Assembly (NCBI GenBank): GCA_019321725.1 | Contig: CM033116.1 | Coordinates: 18,125,869 to 18,189,868, forward strand | Source of the DNA: Paulownia fortunei | Lineage: Eukaryota; Streptophyta; Magnoliopsida; Lamiales; Paulowniaceae | Length of the DNA stretch: 64,000 nucleotides | Direction of reading: 5' to 3' | Shown here: in pieces, positions 11,601 to 22,097 of the stretch | Position numbering within the stretch: position 1 is the stretch's first letter | Layout: every line of letters starts with the position of its first letter | Translations under genes and position numbers: made by a program | The notes under the pieces: generated by a model | Databases searched by the model: none | What the model was told of the DNA's origin: nothing | The model's input: only the letters and a program-made list of their open reading frames with translations

Positions 11601-12930
11601 ATATAGAACTTTTCTCGTAGATCTATTCAGCTTGTTGCGGTGCAACATAAAAGAACACTACTTGACTACTGAACAATTATAGTTTAGTGACTCCACTGCT
11701 CTTGTGTAAATGATGAAATTTGCGATGAACAGCATCAGTTGAAAAGAAATTTGATTAAGTTATCACCTATATTACTGCCCATCTAGAAAAGAATGGAGAT
11801 CACAATTGCCATTTTGTATCATCCCTTTGTATGATCATACACATAGAACTTTGTTGTAATAAGCTTCTTTTTCAATTCCTAAAGCTGGTCTCTGGTTGAA
11901 TTACCATTGCCACTGTTGTATCTGCATGATCCAATCGTCAAAGAATTCCGATTATGTTGCAAATATTATACTTCCGTGTCGTGGCCATTTTACTTGGGAA
12001 ACTTGATGAACCTACCCGATCATATAGTTCCAATTCATCCTGTAAAGATACTGTGACTAGGACTGGAATGTGCTCACTCAGACTAAAGTTAGTTAAATAA
12101 CATGTTTAAAGAGCTGGAGGGGTTTTTGATTTATGTTGTTCGACAAAGGTTAGGGCTCGTCCTTTTATTGCTAATGGTTTTAAAGTCTTAGGTTACAATT
12201 AAATAAATTAGCCAAAATGTATGTACTGCATGCATAACAGCACAACTTTTTTCTCGCTGATGCCCTGTCTTTTAGCTGAGATTGTTGTCTTCACCTTGGC
12301 TGTGATTAAATCCGCACTTGCAGTTTAGCTTTGTGGAAATCTATCCTGTGAAGAATTTGTTGTTTTTGTTTCTCTTCCTTATTTCTAGCATGAAAAAAAA
12401 TAAAAAAAATCCTGCCCAGATAAGAGAGAAAGAAAGAGGCTTAAGAAAATTAAGGAAAAGAAAGAAGGAGAATAACCAGAAATATGCATTCAGAGAGTTG
12501 ATACCTGAGATGTTTCAATTACGTTTGCTGTTTTAGATTTTTTCTTTTAATCTTAGCAACATTTCTTCCTCTAGTTGTTGAAACTTTTAATTAACTCTAT
12601 TTTGTCTTCCAAGTGCTAATGTCTGGAGATTTGTTTTTCACCTTAGGATGGACCACAGGCTGGACAGACTGTTCCTCATGTTCACATTCACATACTCCCA
12701 CGCAGAAGTGGTGATTTTGAGAAAAACGATGAGATTTACGATGCTGTAAGACAATATAGCTTATAAAGATCTATCCAATTTAGATATTGTCCTGCTGCTA
12801 ATACTTTGCACAGATTGATTTGAAGGAGAAGGAATTGAACCAGAAGCTTGATCTGGACAAAGAGAGGAAGGACAGAAGCATGGAGGAGATGGCTGAAGAG
12901 GCACATGAATACAGAAAGCTTTTCATGTAG
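8644..12930 (+). CDS. FHIT: FHIT-type bis(5'-adenosyl)-triphosphatase (HIT family hydrolase)
   Basis: Cleaves diadenosine polyphosphates such as Ap3A and belongs to the histidine-triad superfamily. Exons: 8644-8793, 8895-9003, 10050-10052, 10529-10674, 12647-12745, 12814-12930, joining in frame to 207 residues. The core begins [15 protein letters not shown] and runs through [15 protein letters not shown] and the [11 protein letters not shown] block to the catalytic triad HVHIHIL, followed by [11 protein letters not shown] and a Lys/Glu-rich C-terminal helix. This matches plant FHIT along its whole length. The first 50 residues are Ser/Arg/Pro-rich without acidic start and look like an organelle transit peptide; initiating at 8895 instead would give the 157-residue cytosolic form. 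Intron types are mixed: GC-AG (8794-8894), GT-AG (9004-10049), AT-AC U12-type (10053-10528), then two GT-AG introns. The 3-nt exon is required to keep the conserved PGHVLV block in frame. Confidence 0.93.
8794..8894 (+). other. GC-AG intron 1 of FHIT
   Basis: The donor is CAG|GCAAGT, which is the consensus for the minor GC class, and the acceptor is GGCCCAG|ATG. Removal joins a 150-nt exon in phase 0 to the ATG of the conserved core. If the intron were retained, the upstream frame would hit a stop at about 8850, so splicing at this weak donor decides whether the N-terminal extension is made. Confidence 0.7.
10050..10052 (+). other. 3-nt microexon (GTC) of FHIT
   Basis: The acceptor TTGTTACAG|GTC is followed at once by the U12 donor ATATCCTTT. 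Upstream exon ends CCCG and downstream exon starts ATGTGCTTG, so CCCG+GTC+ATGTGC reads P-G-H-V, exactly the conserved plant FHIT sequence. Without the three bases the His codon is destroyed and the next exon would read Pro-Asp-Val in place of Pro-Gly-His-Val. Extending the exon upstream to the previous AG (near 10030) breaks the frame. Confidence 0.8.
10053..10528 (+). other. U12-type AT-AC intron of FHIT
   Basis: The donor ATATCCTTT (10053-10061) is a perfect match to the minor-spliceosome AT-AC consensus. The intron ends in CATAC. The string TTGACTTGAC (10510-10519) matches the U12 branch-site consensus TTTCCTTGAC at 8 of 10, and its branch adenosine (10518) is 10 nt from the 3' end, the spacing expected for this class. 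Splicing restores the conserved FHIT frame. Confidence 0.85.
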
Positions 12931-14599
12931 AAAACTAGTATTGGAGTTGTGGTACCTGCATTTTGCTTTTGAATTGCTTAGTCCCCTTGTCGATCTGAGA
13001 TTATTTGTGATCAAGAGCCATTTTTATGAATCAATGGCACCATTCCTTGGTTCAATGGCAGATTCCTTGGTTCTTGTACCCAGAATATATCATACTCCTT
13101 GATGTTATATCAGAAAACCATGATAGCTGTTATTCTGTTTGTCTATTGGATGACCCTTGTGTACAATATCTTGAGTTCACTTCTCTATTAATAAATATGT
13201 TCAGACATTGCTAAAGGTGGTCTTGCATCTCTTGACATGCTCATGAAATATACTCAGAAGTGCAGCCTCTTCATCGATCTTAGTCTTTATATACGTCTGT
13301 AGCTTGTGCATACAGCATCTGTAATTTAAGTTGATGCAGTCAAGGTGTTTACAGTTATGCATAGTTAATTTTGGAGCCTTCTGGTTCTGCAAGGACTCAT
13401 TCTTTGCTCATCACCCCCTCTTCTCCCTTGTCCTTTCATTAAATGGCCTAAAATTGGATGTCTCAGTATGATAGTTAAATTATATCATACTTTTCATGAT
13501 CAATCCATTAATAAAGATAAAAACTTTCTGACATATTTTGATTTTATTGGATTAAATTTTAAATAAGAGGTAGATTTAATTTCGAAATTAAACAATAATG
13601 CTTCTTTACAATGCTAAATTGTTCTTGTAATACTGTTTGGTTGCTGTTCTTGATTCATGCAGCAGCTGTTGTCTAAATTGAACCAATAAAAGGGTTGTCG
13701 GTTGGTAATTTAATTAGGGCCCTCAACTAGATATTTCTATTTTTGTCTCATTTTGCTTGCTAATATCAGATACATGTATTTCTAGAAAATTGCATCTAAA
13801 CTTCTATCTATCAAGTGGATAACAATTATAAAAAATATAAATGATGAAGTCATGGTATTGTCATTCCAACATCATTATAATTAGAGCTTGTTTGTTTGTA
13901 TTATTGGTTTTTTTATTTTTCTTTTCCTACTATTTCAACTACCAACAATACGTTTGTTTACCCGTTTTTCAGCAAAAATGTCGCATGTTTTTTTCTTTCC
14001 TTACCTATAGTCATTATTTCAAAGTTAAAAAATACCTATTTTGTCGAAATAAATTCACATCATAAATACTTGATAAGATGTTCTATTATTTTAAAAAAAA
14101 AATACTAATTATTAAATAATAATTTCTCTTTTAATCCTTAAAAGATATTGGTTTTTGTACTAAATTAATAATATTTTTTTTATTTGAAAATATAAAGAAA
14201 ATAACAAATCCACAATAAACTAAACAATAATATCTCATTCTAAATTAACACTCTTATATTAAAATATTATTTACAATCCAACAAATTTTAACATTTTTAC
14301 ATTACTCATCCAAATACCGTTTCATTTTCACACAAAAATCAATATACAGAACAATAAACATTTCAAAATAACAGAAACCAAGAATGAGTATAAAAATACA
14401 ACAAAAATCTCAAGCTCAACTTGATATACTAACAAGTCTTGGAAAATAATTCAAAATTTTACCATTCAACTTGAGTTTTGATGTTTGAACTAGTTTTTAT
14501 AACAAGTTGAAAAACAAATTCATGTATCACTCTACACTCAAATGAAATGTTTTTAGGTGTTATATTCTTTACTCAATCATACAAAATTTGAACTACACT
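12931..14599. other. FHIT 3' flank and AT-rich spacer
   Basis: The FHIT 3'UTR probably extends a few hundred bases past the stop. No other gene is visible. A GAGCTTGTTTGTTTG string at 13885 resembles the terminal repeat of the element at 41908-42994, but I find no matching right end, so I do not call an element. Confidence 0.4.
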
Positions 14600-14693
14600 A
14601 AATACATAATACAAAAAGATTAAGCCATTCATTCTTGAATATGTACAAATACATAATACAAAAAGATTAAGCCATTCATTCTTGAATATGTAC
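14600..14693. repeat. 47-bp tandem duplication
   Basis: The unit starting AAATACATAATACAAAAAG is present at 14600-14646 and 14647-14693, identical as far as I can see, and the start of a third imperfect unit follows. It lies about 450 bp upstream of the LBD start codon. Confidence 0.85.
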
Positions 14694-15063
14694 AGATACA
14701 TAATCTGTCCACTCTCATTTCAAAAAGCAATCACAATCACATAATATTTCTTTATTACTCAAATAACCCTATTAATTCACATGCTTCTCCATTGAAACCT
14801 GCCTTGTTTTTCTGCTGTTCTAGCAGCTGAATCCTGTGAACATCTTCCCACTCTAGCAATTTCCATTACGGTGAATCTGCCTTGAATGTGACAGCCCTTA
14901 TCAAATCTACATAAAAAAAAATTCAGCCAATAAAATCAAGTATTTAAGAACTAGGATTGTCTCTAAAGATTGTTCTTCCAGTTAATTCTCTGGATCCTTA
15001 CCTGACTATTAAATATAGCAGGGTTCTTCAGGCCTGTAAATATCTAACCATCATAAGTGAAAG

Positions 15064-15064
<1 letters not shown>

Positions 15065-15101
<37 letters not shown>
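15065..15101. repeat. (AC)n microsatellite in the LBD 5' leader
   Basis: About 18 AC units ending 42 bp before the ATG of the LBD gene, so probably within or next to its 5'UTR. Length variation here would be a simple genetic marker and could affect expression. It also gives a spurious Thr-His repeat frame. Confidence 0.9.
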
Positions 15102-15105
<4 letters not shown>

Positions 15106-15142
15106 AAAGAAAAAAGAGAAAAACTATCTTCCTCTTCTTGCA

Positions 15143-15804
15143 ATGGAGTCATATAGCAAAAGCATCATGCCTTGTGCAGCATGCAAGCTCCTCCGCCGGC
15201 GTTGCACCAAGGACTGCCTCTTCCTGCCCTACTTTCCACCCACTGAACCAGAGAAATTCGCAGCGGTTCACCGGATCTTTGGTGCCAGTAACATCAGCAA
15301 AATGCTGCAAGTAATTACTACACTACACTTTTCTTACAACGTATCTAAACTCTTTATTACCAGAATGTATAAAGAGGCAACCAGAAGATAGTAAGCACAC
15401 TGTTCTAATCTGTATGTGTTTTGTTTTAGCAGGAGATTCCTGTCAATGATAGAGGAGATGCTGTTACCAGCTTGGTTTATGAGGCTACAGCAAGGCTCCA
15501 GGAGCCAGTATATGGTTGTGTTGCCCTGATCTCGTCCCTCCAAAAGCAGGTTTTTCAATTGCAATCTGAATTAGATGAAGTTCTTGCACAAACAGTGATA
15601 CTCAGAACCCAACTGTCCTGTGCATTGTCTTTGATGTTCTCTTCTCAGAGTCCTCCATTAAATTACATTATGGAGAAGAGCAGTCATGAGTACAACCACC
15701 AGCTGCAGCCGAGTGAATATGGCAATTCTTATGCCTCTGATATGATGCTGCTATATCCTCAAGAGACAGACTCCCACACAGAACCAGCAAATATGTTTTT
15801 ATGA
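15143..15804 (+). CDS. LOB-domain (LBD) class I transcription factor
   Basis: A plant-specific DNA-binding nuclear protein of the LATERAL ORGAN BOUNDARIES family. Exons 15143-15310 and 15433-15804 give 179 residues. The zinc-binding block is C-x2-C-x6-C-x3-C (CAACKLLRRRCTKDC, residues about 11-25). The GAS block follows (KFAAVHRIFGASNISKML), then the EIPVNDRGDAVTSLVYEA segment, VYGCVALISSLQ and a heptad-like leucine/glutamine stretch (VFQLQSELDEVL), which together define class I. The tail is variable and ends in MFL. The single intron falls after KMLQ, the usual position in the family. The acceptor is a TAGCAG tandem, so a one-Gln isoform is possible; I use the second AG because it restores the conserved LQE. 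It resembles the LBD1/LBD11 group, but the tail does not let me choose an orthologue. Confidence 0.93.
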
Positions 15805-16299
15805 ATCAGGAGCTCCACAGGACCTGTAACCACAACTAACTCCCACCTCCCCTGTTATCCGAGCCTGTCATTCTTCATTTTCATTCGCCTCTACGTATAG
15901 AGTCATCTAGATGTATACACATTAATATACTGCAATAGTATTCCATGAACAATAAACCAACTGGCCATGCAAAGCTATCAGTAGCTACTGAGCTGTATCC
16001 TTGCCACTGGATTAACATGACCAACTCACTGAACAACAAACATGAAGTAATTTTACCCTTCCCGATTTAACAAGCATGTCTCTAACAAACTGTTATATAG
16101 AACAAGAGACAAAAGGCAGGGTATCCATAGCACAAGATGAACTTAGAAAGTAATTGTCCAGCTGGAGCAAGAAACAGCTTCAGCATGGCACATAACATAC
16201 TAGTTTCAACAAGTTATGCTTCAGCAGCTTGCTCTTGCTCCACCATGGATAAAGTTGCATTTACTATTACCCATTGATTAGATCTATGTTGTAAAATTG
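15805..16299. other. LBD 3'UTR and spacer
   Basis: No gene. Several AATAAA-like strings follow the LBD stop within 160 bp (for example AACAATAAACC near 15950), suitable for polyadenylation. Confidence 0.4.
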
Positions 16300-16900
16300 A
16301 CCTTGGGAAATCTTTCCAAAGAAGAACCCAATCTTGTCCCAAAAGCTTACGCCGATGAGTCTTGGGTCCAGCATGCATGCAAGGCGTTCTTTTTCCCCAT
16401 AGTTTGCTCATTGGGGATTATGGCTCTAACAATCTTGGTGTTCACATGTAGCCACCCACTTCACCAAACAATTCCCCCTTGATTAAACCTAACCTCCATA
16501 TCTACAAAAGCCCAAATGGCCACAATAACAAGTACCAAGCACCGACCGAATTTTTTCCCTTGTATTGGCACCTAGCCACTTGCCCTTACCTAGCACGCTT
16601 TGAACAATGCACATTTTTCTGTTACACGAATTCAAGACAAGATGTCTGGTGTCTAAAGCACACATTTTACTGCCTTTGAGAGCCTCTTTGGTTTCACTGA
16701 ATTGCACCAGAGAGTACCCAAGATCTGTCACTTGGACTCTAATACCACTCATTGTAAAATCAAACTCGGATGATCTTTGCAAATAAGAGCCCCATACAAA
16801 ATGAGTGAAACCCAGTCTTGACCTACAAGCTTAAGCCAATGAGTATTGGTATTGGGTCCACACGTCTATAAGGCACTCTGTTTTACCATGATTTCACGAC
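16300..16900. repeat. Pair of diverged direct repeats, retrotransposon-derived
   Basis: Segments at about 16325-16415 and 16808-16898 share the layout AACCCARTCTTG...AAGCTTA-GCC-ATGAGT...TTGGGTCCA...AAGGC-TTCT. I know this as a dispersed eudicot repeat, commonly found next to LTR-element primer sites. Between them, CTCTAATACCACT (16738-16750) is the reverse of a TGGTATTAGAG-type initiator-tRNA primer site. This fits a decayed minus-oriented copia-like remnant, but there is no readable pol. Confidence 0.45.
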
Positions 16901-17281
16901 ATGGCTTTTCTGTCCTTGAACCATTATACACTGACCTGGATTGGGCAATTTGAAATTCTAGAAGCAAAAGCAAATATAGAATTGAAAAAATAATAGCATA
17001 GATTAGGCCCAATATGTATTTGATACAAAATTATATGTGACAGAAAATGGTTAGAAGCTTAAGCAAATGACCCAGTGTCAGCACTATTCCTTTCTTAGTT
17101 CTTTCTAGTCTGGAGGAAAGAAGTATTGAAAAATCTAACCTCCATTCTAAAAGTTGGCTGAGGCAGCCAAGAAAATTTTTGGCATATATGAACTCCCTCA
17201 AAGAAAAACAGGAGCTTTTGTGATTGTCAAATAAATGCCTTTAAAAGATAAAAATGGAAGAAGCAGGTGGATAATTTGATG

Positions 17282-20200
17282 TCAATGATCATGTAAAAGG
17301 TCCTCTGGTTCCAGTTCTACCCCTATTCGCCTCTTCATGGATGCACACGAATCCAGGGGCAAATTGCATTTTTTTTGCAACTCCACAAACCTCTGAATAT
17401 CGAAATTATGCCTCTTAATGAGCTTCCTCTGCCTTGAGAGGAAGAGCCTCTTCAGCAGATCTTGGTAAGTCGGGTCTCTTGAAGTGAACAAGAAGTAGGC
17501 ATAGCCTACGACTATCCCAGTTGTGGTTGTGAAAAATGCAATTGGCTCCATCACATCCCAAGAAAATTCCCAGAATGTCAGACGAAAGAAGAGTCCAACC
17601 TGTACCACAGCAAGCCCCAAGCCAGTCCACAATATGCGACGGACCTGCTTGTGCGCCAGCATATCAATTTCTTCCTTCTTCTCCTGCAGCTTCTTGAGCT
17701 CATCTTTGCATGGGTCATCTTCGCTTAAAAGTGCAAGGGGCACTGCCCTCCTAACCAAATCAACCACCTGAAGTCACAGAAAAGGGATGTTGGCCATATC
17801 TTCAATCAGGAAAACTACCTAGTAAAATCTATAGAGTGAAACATAACTCAAATGAAATTTTATCATATCAATAGCAAAATTTCAAAGTCTGATTATTCAA
17901 CAGCCAGACACCATCACCACATTTTGCGAGTACCAGTTTGGAAGCACCTCAAACAAAAAGCAATCTGCTAAAGCATCATAACCAAGTCTCTCTAATACAT
18001 GAGGATATACTCTAAGCTTATCAAAGTGAAAAGCTTTAGTATGCTGCTCTTTCCATATTTAATATAGAATCAAATTGATGGTTAACATGAAAAACCCTGA
18101 TTTGCATATCTCTAAGATGTATTTTGCAATAATAACTGATAATTATTCTTCGATGATTGATATTTATGCATGATATCTGGCCAAATGGGATAGAAAATAA
18201 GAAAGTGGAATATCCTGAAGTAGAGAACTTATTGGCTGAGTTCCAAACTGTGTTCAATGAGCCAAAAACCTTACCCCCACAGAGAAGTCATGACCATGAA
18301 ATTCCCTCAAATCCAGGAATTGCTCCATTAAATTGCAGCCTTACATATATCCATACTTGCAGAGGAAGGAGATAGAAAAAAAGGTGGAGGAGATTTTGCA
18401 TTCTGGGATAATTTAGCACATCAACAGCCCTTTTGCTCCCCAGTATTACTAGTGAAAAAGAAGGTTTTGTGTGGATTAAAGATGGATACCCCATTCCTTT
18501 GATTGATGACCTCTTGGATGAGTTGGGAGGGGCCACTGTATTCTCTATGATTGATCTTAGAGCAGGGTATCCTCAGATAAGGGTGGCAGGCAGTGAAAGA
18601 CATCCCAAAAACTGAATTTGTGACAGCCTCAAGATACACTGAATTTAAGGTCATGCCTTTTGGCTTGACCAATGAACCTGCCACTTTCCAGTCCTTAATG
18701 AATGAGGTATTTGAAGCTCATTTGAAAGAACTTGTTCTAGTTTTCTTTGATGATATCCTTATCTATAGAAAGGATGTCGCAGATCATGTGTTGCATTTGA
18801 GGACGGTGGTCGAACAATTGGTGCAGTATGGGTTATATGCTAAGTAGTTTATGTGTGCCTTTGGCAAGTCAAGGTGGAATAATTAGGACATGTAATCAGT
18901 AAACAAGGAGTGGAGGTTAATCCAGGGAAAGTTCAACGCATGCTTGCTTGGCCTATTCCAAACACTGCCAAGGCTTTGCGAGGACTCTTAGGCTTAACAG
19001 AGTATTACAGGAAATTTGTTAAGCATCATGGAGTGATAGGCAAGCCATTAACCAATCTGTTGAGAAAGGGGCAATTCAAGTGGAATGAAGAGGCTGAGAA
19101 TAGGCACTCAAGCATGCTATGGTTTCTACACCAGTGTTGCAGCTGCCTGATTTCAGTAAAACTTTTGTTATTGTAACTAATTCCAGTTACAGTGGACTTG
19201 GATCTGTTCTCATGCAAGATGGACACCCATTGGCATATCTGAGCAAGTCAATGGGCCCAAGGAACTTGGGACTCTCTATCTATGAAAAGGAGTTCCTGGC
19301 AATCCTCATAGCTATTGAGAAATGGAGATCATAGCTGACTTGTGGGACATTAGTGATAAGGACTTACCAAAAAAGCCTCAAGTATCAGCTAGAACAGAAG
19401 ATCTCTAACCCTCTCCAGCACAAATATGTGGCTAAATTGCTAGGCTACAGTTATAGGATTGAGAGAGTGTCAGAGATGAGGTTGGTGATGCACTTTCCAC
19501 GAGGGGTGTTATGGAGGGGCAGTGTGCTAATCTTACTGTGCTTCAACCAGGATCGATTCAGTGGTTGAAACGTACTTATAATGGAAATCAATTGGCTCAA
19601 GATGCTATTGCTAAGTGTATCTGGAGGCCCTGGAATTCCTATTTTCACTATATTGATGGATTTCTTAAATATAAAGGGAGTTGTTTGTGGGGAGTAGCAC
19701 AGATCTCAGGGAGAAGATCATACATTTCATTCATAGTTCCACTTTTGGAGGGCACTCTAGAATACAGAATACCTATCAAAGACTTCAAAGTACTTTCTTC
19801 TGGCCACAATTGAAGGGACAAGTAAAGGAAATGGTGTCAAGATGTAAAACATGTTAGGCCTGCAAGCATGAAAACGTGAGAGTGGCTGGGTTCATACAAC
19901 CCTTACCTGTGCCAGAACAGGTTTGGACTCATATTACCATAGACTTCATTGAGAAGTTGTCCAACTCTAGTGGGAAGGATACAGTGTGTAGTGGCGGGTA
20001 GAACGCCTAAATATTAACATTTCATTCCAATTTCTCATCCTTTTTCTGCTTCCACAATAGCTCCGGTGTTAGTGGAGCAGGAATATAGATGGCATGGACT
20101 GCCTACCAGTGTGGTAACTGGTGGTAGGGACGAGGTCTTCACTAGTACGTTCAGGCAAGAGTTGATGAGATTCTGAGGGTGCAACATCACTTGAGCACTG

Positions 20201-21131
20201 CTTATCACATGATCAAAGTGAGAGAGTGAATTAGTCCCTGAAATACAATTCCTTCAATTCTCTCCATATCTTATCCCATCTCTCTGGAATTCAGTTTCTC
20301 CCTCTACCTTCCTCACCAAAATTCTCTGGACTTTTTGACAACTCTTTGAAAATGACACCTACATCAATTAAACATCTCAAAGTAGTCAAGGTATCCTTTC
20401 TGCCAACAAGATCTGTACAATATCTTGTCTTAGATCTTATGATTAGTGAAAAAATAATTCCATTAACAGTCCAAAATCACAAAAAAATAAATCCCCCCTA
20501 CTCTTTCTGCTTTAAATTTTTTGGGGCCAGGCCGGGCCAGGGCACCTAAATAACTTTCCCCTGTTCCTGAACCCACACACAAAAATTACCATTTGTGCAC
20601 AAAATCAGGCTTACCCCACAACATTAATCCTTTACAAGTCCCATTGTCCCACACCCAAACACAAAAGAATTAGCAAATTTCAGAACCCAGAAAATCCATA
20701 AATATGTAAACCTTATCAGGGTGGAGGTAGACTTTGTCGCGGAAGAGCAAGACGACGCCGGCTTCATCAAGAACTCTGGCGAAGGCGGCTGCCTCACCGG
20801 CCGACTTAGCGACGCCCATGCTCTCGCAGGCTTTCACTAGCTCGGCGTAGGAGATCACTTCCTTGTCCTCCATTCCCAGCTTCTCCTTCAGCGCCTCCAC
20901 ATTCACCAGCCTCATCAACCTCTTCGCCTCAGCATACGTCATCGAATTCTCGTCGCCGCTCCCACCTCCGCCATTAACGGCGGAGCTGCAGTAGTGATGA
21001 AACGACCACCCCACAAATCCGGCGCAATGGTTGGTGGAACCGATAGTGGGTCCGGGCCTGGCGGGTCGGACGGCCGACTTGAACGCCTGTTTCAACAAAA
21101 CGGTACCCCGATTCTTCCACATGTTCATCAA
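17282..21131 (-). CDS. MCU: Mitochondrial calcium uniporter protein (MCU family)
   Basis: Pore subunit for calcium uptake across the inner mitochondrial membrane. Exon 1 is 21131-20712 (140 codons) and exon 2 is 17767-17282 (161 codons and stop), joined in phase 0 at AAG|GTG for 301 residues. The N-terminus is rich in Lys, Arg and Ser with no acidic residue for about 50 residues, as in a mitochondrial presequence. A soluble domain follows ([21 protein letters not shown] ... VYLHPDK), then a coiled coil ([16 protein letters not shown]). The first membrane helix is [20 protein letters not shown], the selectivity filter is WDVMEP, and the second helix is [19 protein letters not shown]. The WDVMEP motif with its Asp and Glu rings is the family hallmark. 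A two-exon structure is usual for plant MCU genes as I know them; the intron here is enlarged to 2.9 kb by a retrotransposon fragment. Confidence 0.95.
18157..20220 (+). mobile_element. Decayed Ty3/gypsy pol fragment in the MCU intron
   Basis: Reading the plus strand across frames gives the reverse transcriptase start ([12 protein letters not shown]...[12 protein letters not shown]), the [16 protein letters not shown] and [10 protein letters not shown] blocks, [14 protein letters not shown] and the catalytic FFDDILIY (about 18750). The RNase H part follows ([18 protein letters not shown]...[15 protein letters not shown]), where the catalytic Asp of the usual TDAS block reads TNSS. Integrase pieces ([17 protein letters not shown], then [17 protein letters not shown]) end near STAYH. 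Stops and frameshifts occur in each domain. Gag, LTRs, PBS and target duplication are missing. Orientation is opposite to MCU. Confidence 0.85.
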
Positions 21132-21624
21132 CGATTTCTTGATTATTTTTTTTCTCCTTTTTCAGTTTCAAGAATTAGTGTTGTTTAACGAGAACAATGA
21201 CGGTTGGTTTCAGACCGTTTCGTACATTGAATTTCAGTAGTTGAAGAAAGAGAGTAGCTGGGTGGGTGGGGGGCCGGGGGCCTGAACACGGTCTGCAAGC
21301 GGACTGGTGGTGTGCGCTTATACGTGTGGCGTGTGTGTCTGGTCCGCATTCGATTTGAATTTTTTATTAAATTTAAATTTTAATAAGTCGAGTTATGGTA
21401 ATTTGGTATTTCTATATATTCCCTACTTCTCAATTTTTATAGGTTTTATTAATTTAATTATTTTCTAAATATAACATTAAATAATTTAATTAATATTTCA
21501 TTTTAATTAATTAATACTATATAATATAATAAGTATTAAAATTTGAAACTTTAGCAATATTAAAATTGTTAAAAAGGAACCAATTAAATAATTAAATAAA
21601 ATTCTATAAAGCAGACTCAACTTA
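21132..21624 (-). promoter_or_regulatory. MCU upstream region with a GC-rich patch
   Basis: The 150 bp before the MCU start codon holds the likely 5'UTR. A GC-rich patch at 21255-21355 (GGTGGGTGGGGGGCCGGGGG) stands out from the AT-rich surroundings and probably marks the core promoter. I see no convincing TATA box. From 21360 the sequence reverts to AT-rich spacer. Confidence 0.35.
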
Positions 21625-22097
21625 GGGAGTGTTTGCAAAAGCCTTTTCTTTTAGAGTAGTGCTAACTTTTAGAAAAAATGAAACAAGCAAAAGTAAAAAG
21701 TGTTTTGGAAAAAAAAACTGAGAAATTAAAATAAGTAAAAAACTTGAGTTGTTTGGCAAAAAAAAAAATGATTTAAGATAAAATTAATAGTTAAATAACC
21801 CAAAAACCCACTCTTTTTGAAATATTAAAATATTTTTGAAAATAAAAATGTCCAAAGCAATTTCTACTAATTTACTAAAATACCAAAAGCAGTTGAAATA
21901 CATTCACTTTTATTTTCAAACCTTAATTACAATAATCTATTTTTCATCATGGTATAAGTTAGATTCATCAAATTCAATTTTCAGACAAAATCTTTGCTTT
22001 TATACAAAAGTCATATTTTAATTTAAAATAATTTTAAAATAAAAATAAAAATAGGGAAAAAGGGCAAAAGTTCTTTGACCATTTTGCAAACCTCCCC
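21625..22097. mobile_element. Possible MITE
   Basis: The left part GGGAGTGTTTGCAAAAG and the right part TTTTGCAAACCTCCCC are approximate inverted repeats, and the interior is AT-rich with a GTTTGGCAAA string, a typical MITE composition. I cannot identify a target duplication, so superfamily and exact ends are open. Confidence 0.35.

Noticed and set aside
14957..15391. A 144-codon frame with a Thr-His repeat that includes the LBD exon 1
   Set aside because: The upstream part is a translation of the (AC)n leader and does not start from a supported ATG; the LOB protein starts at 15143.
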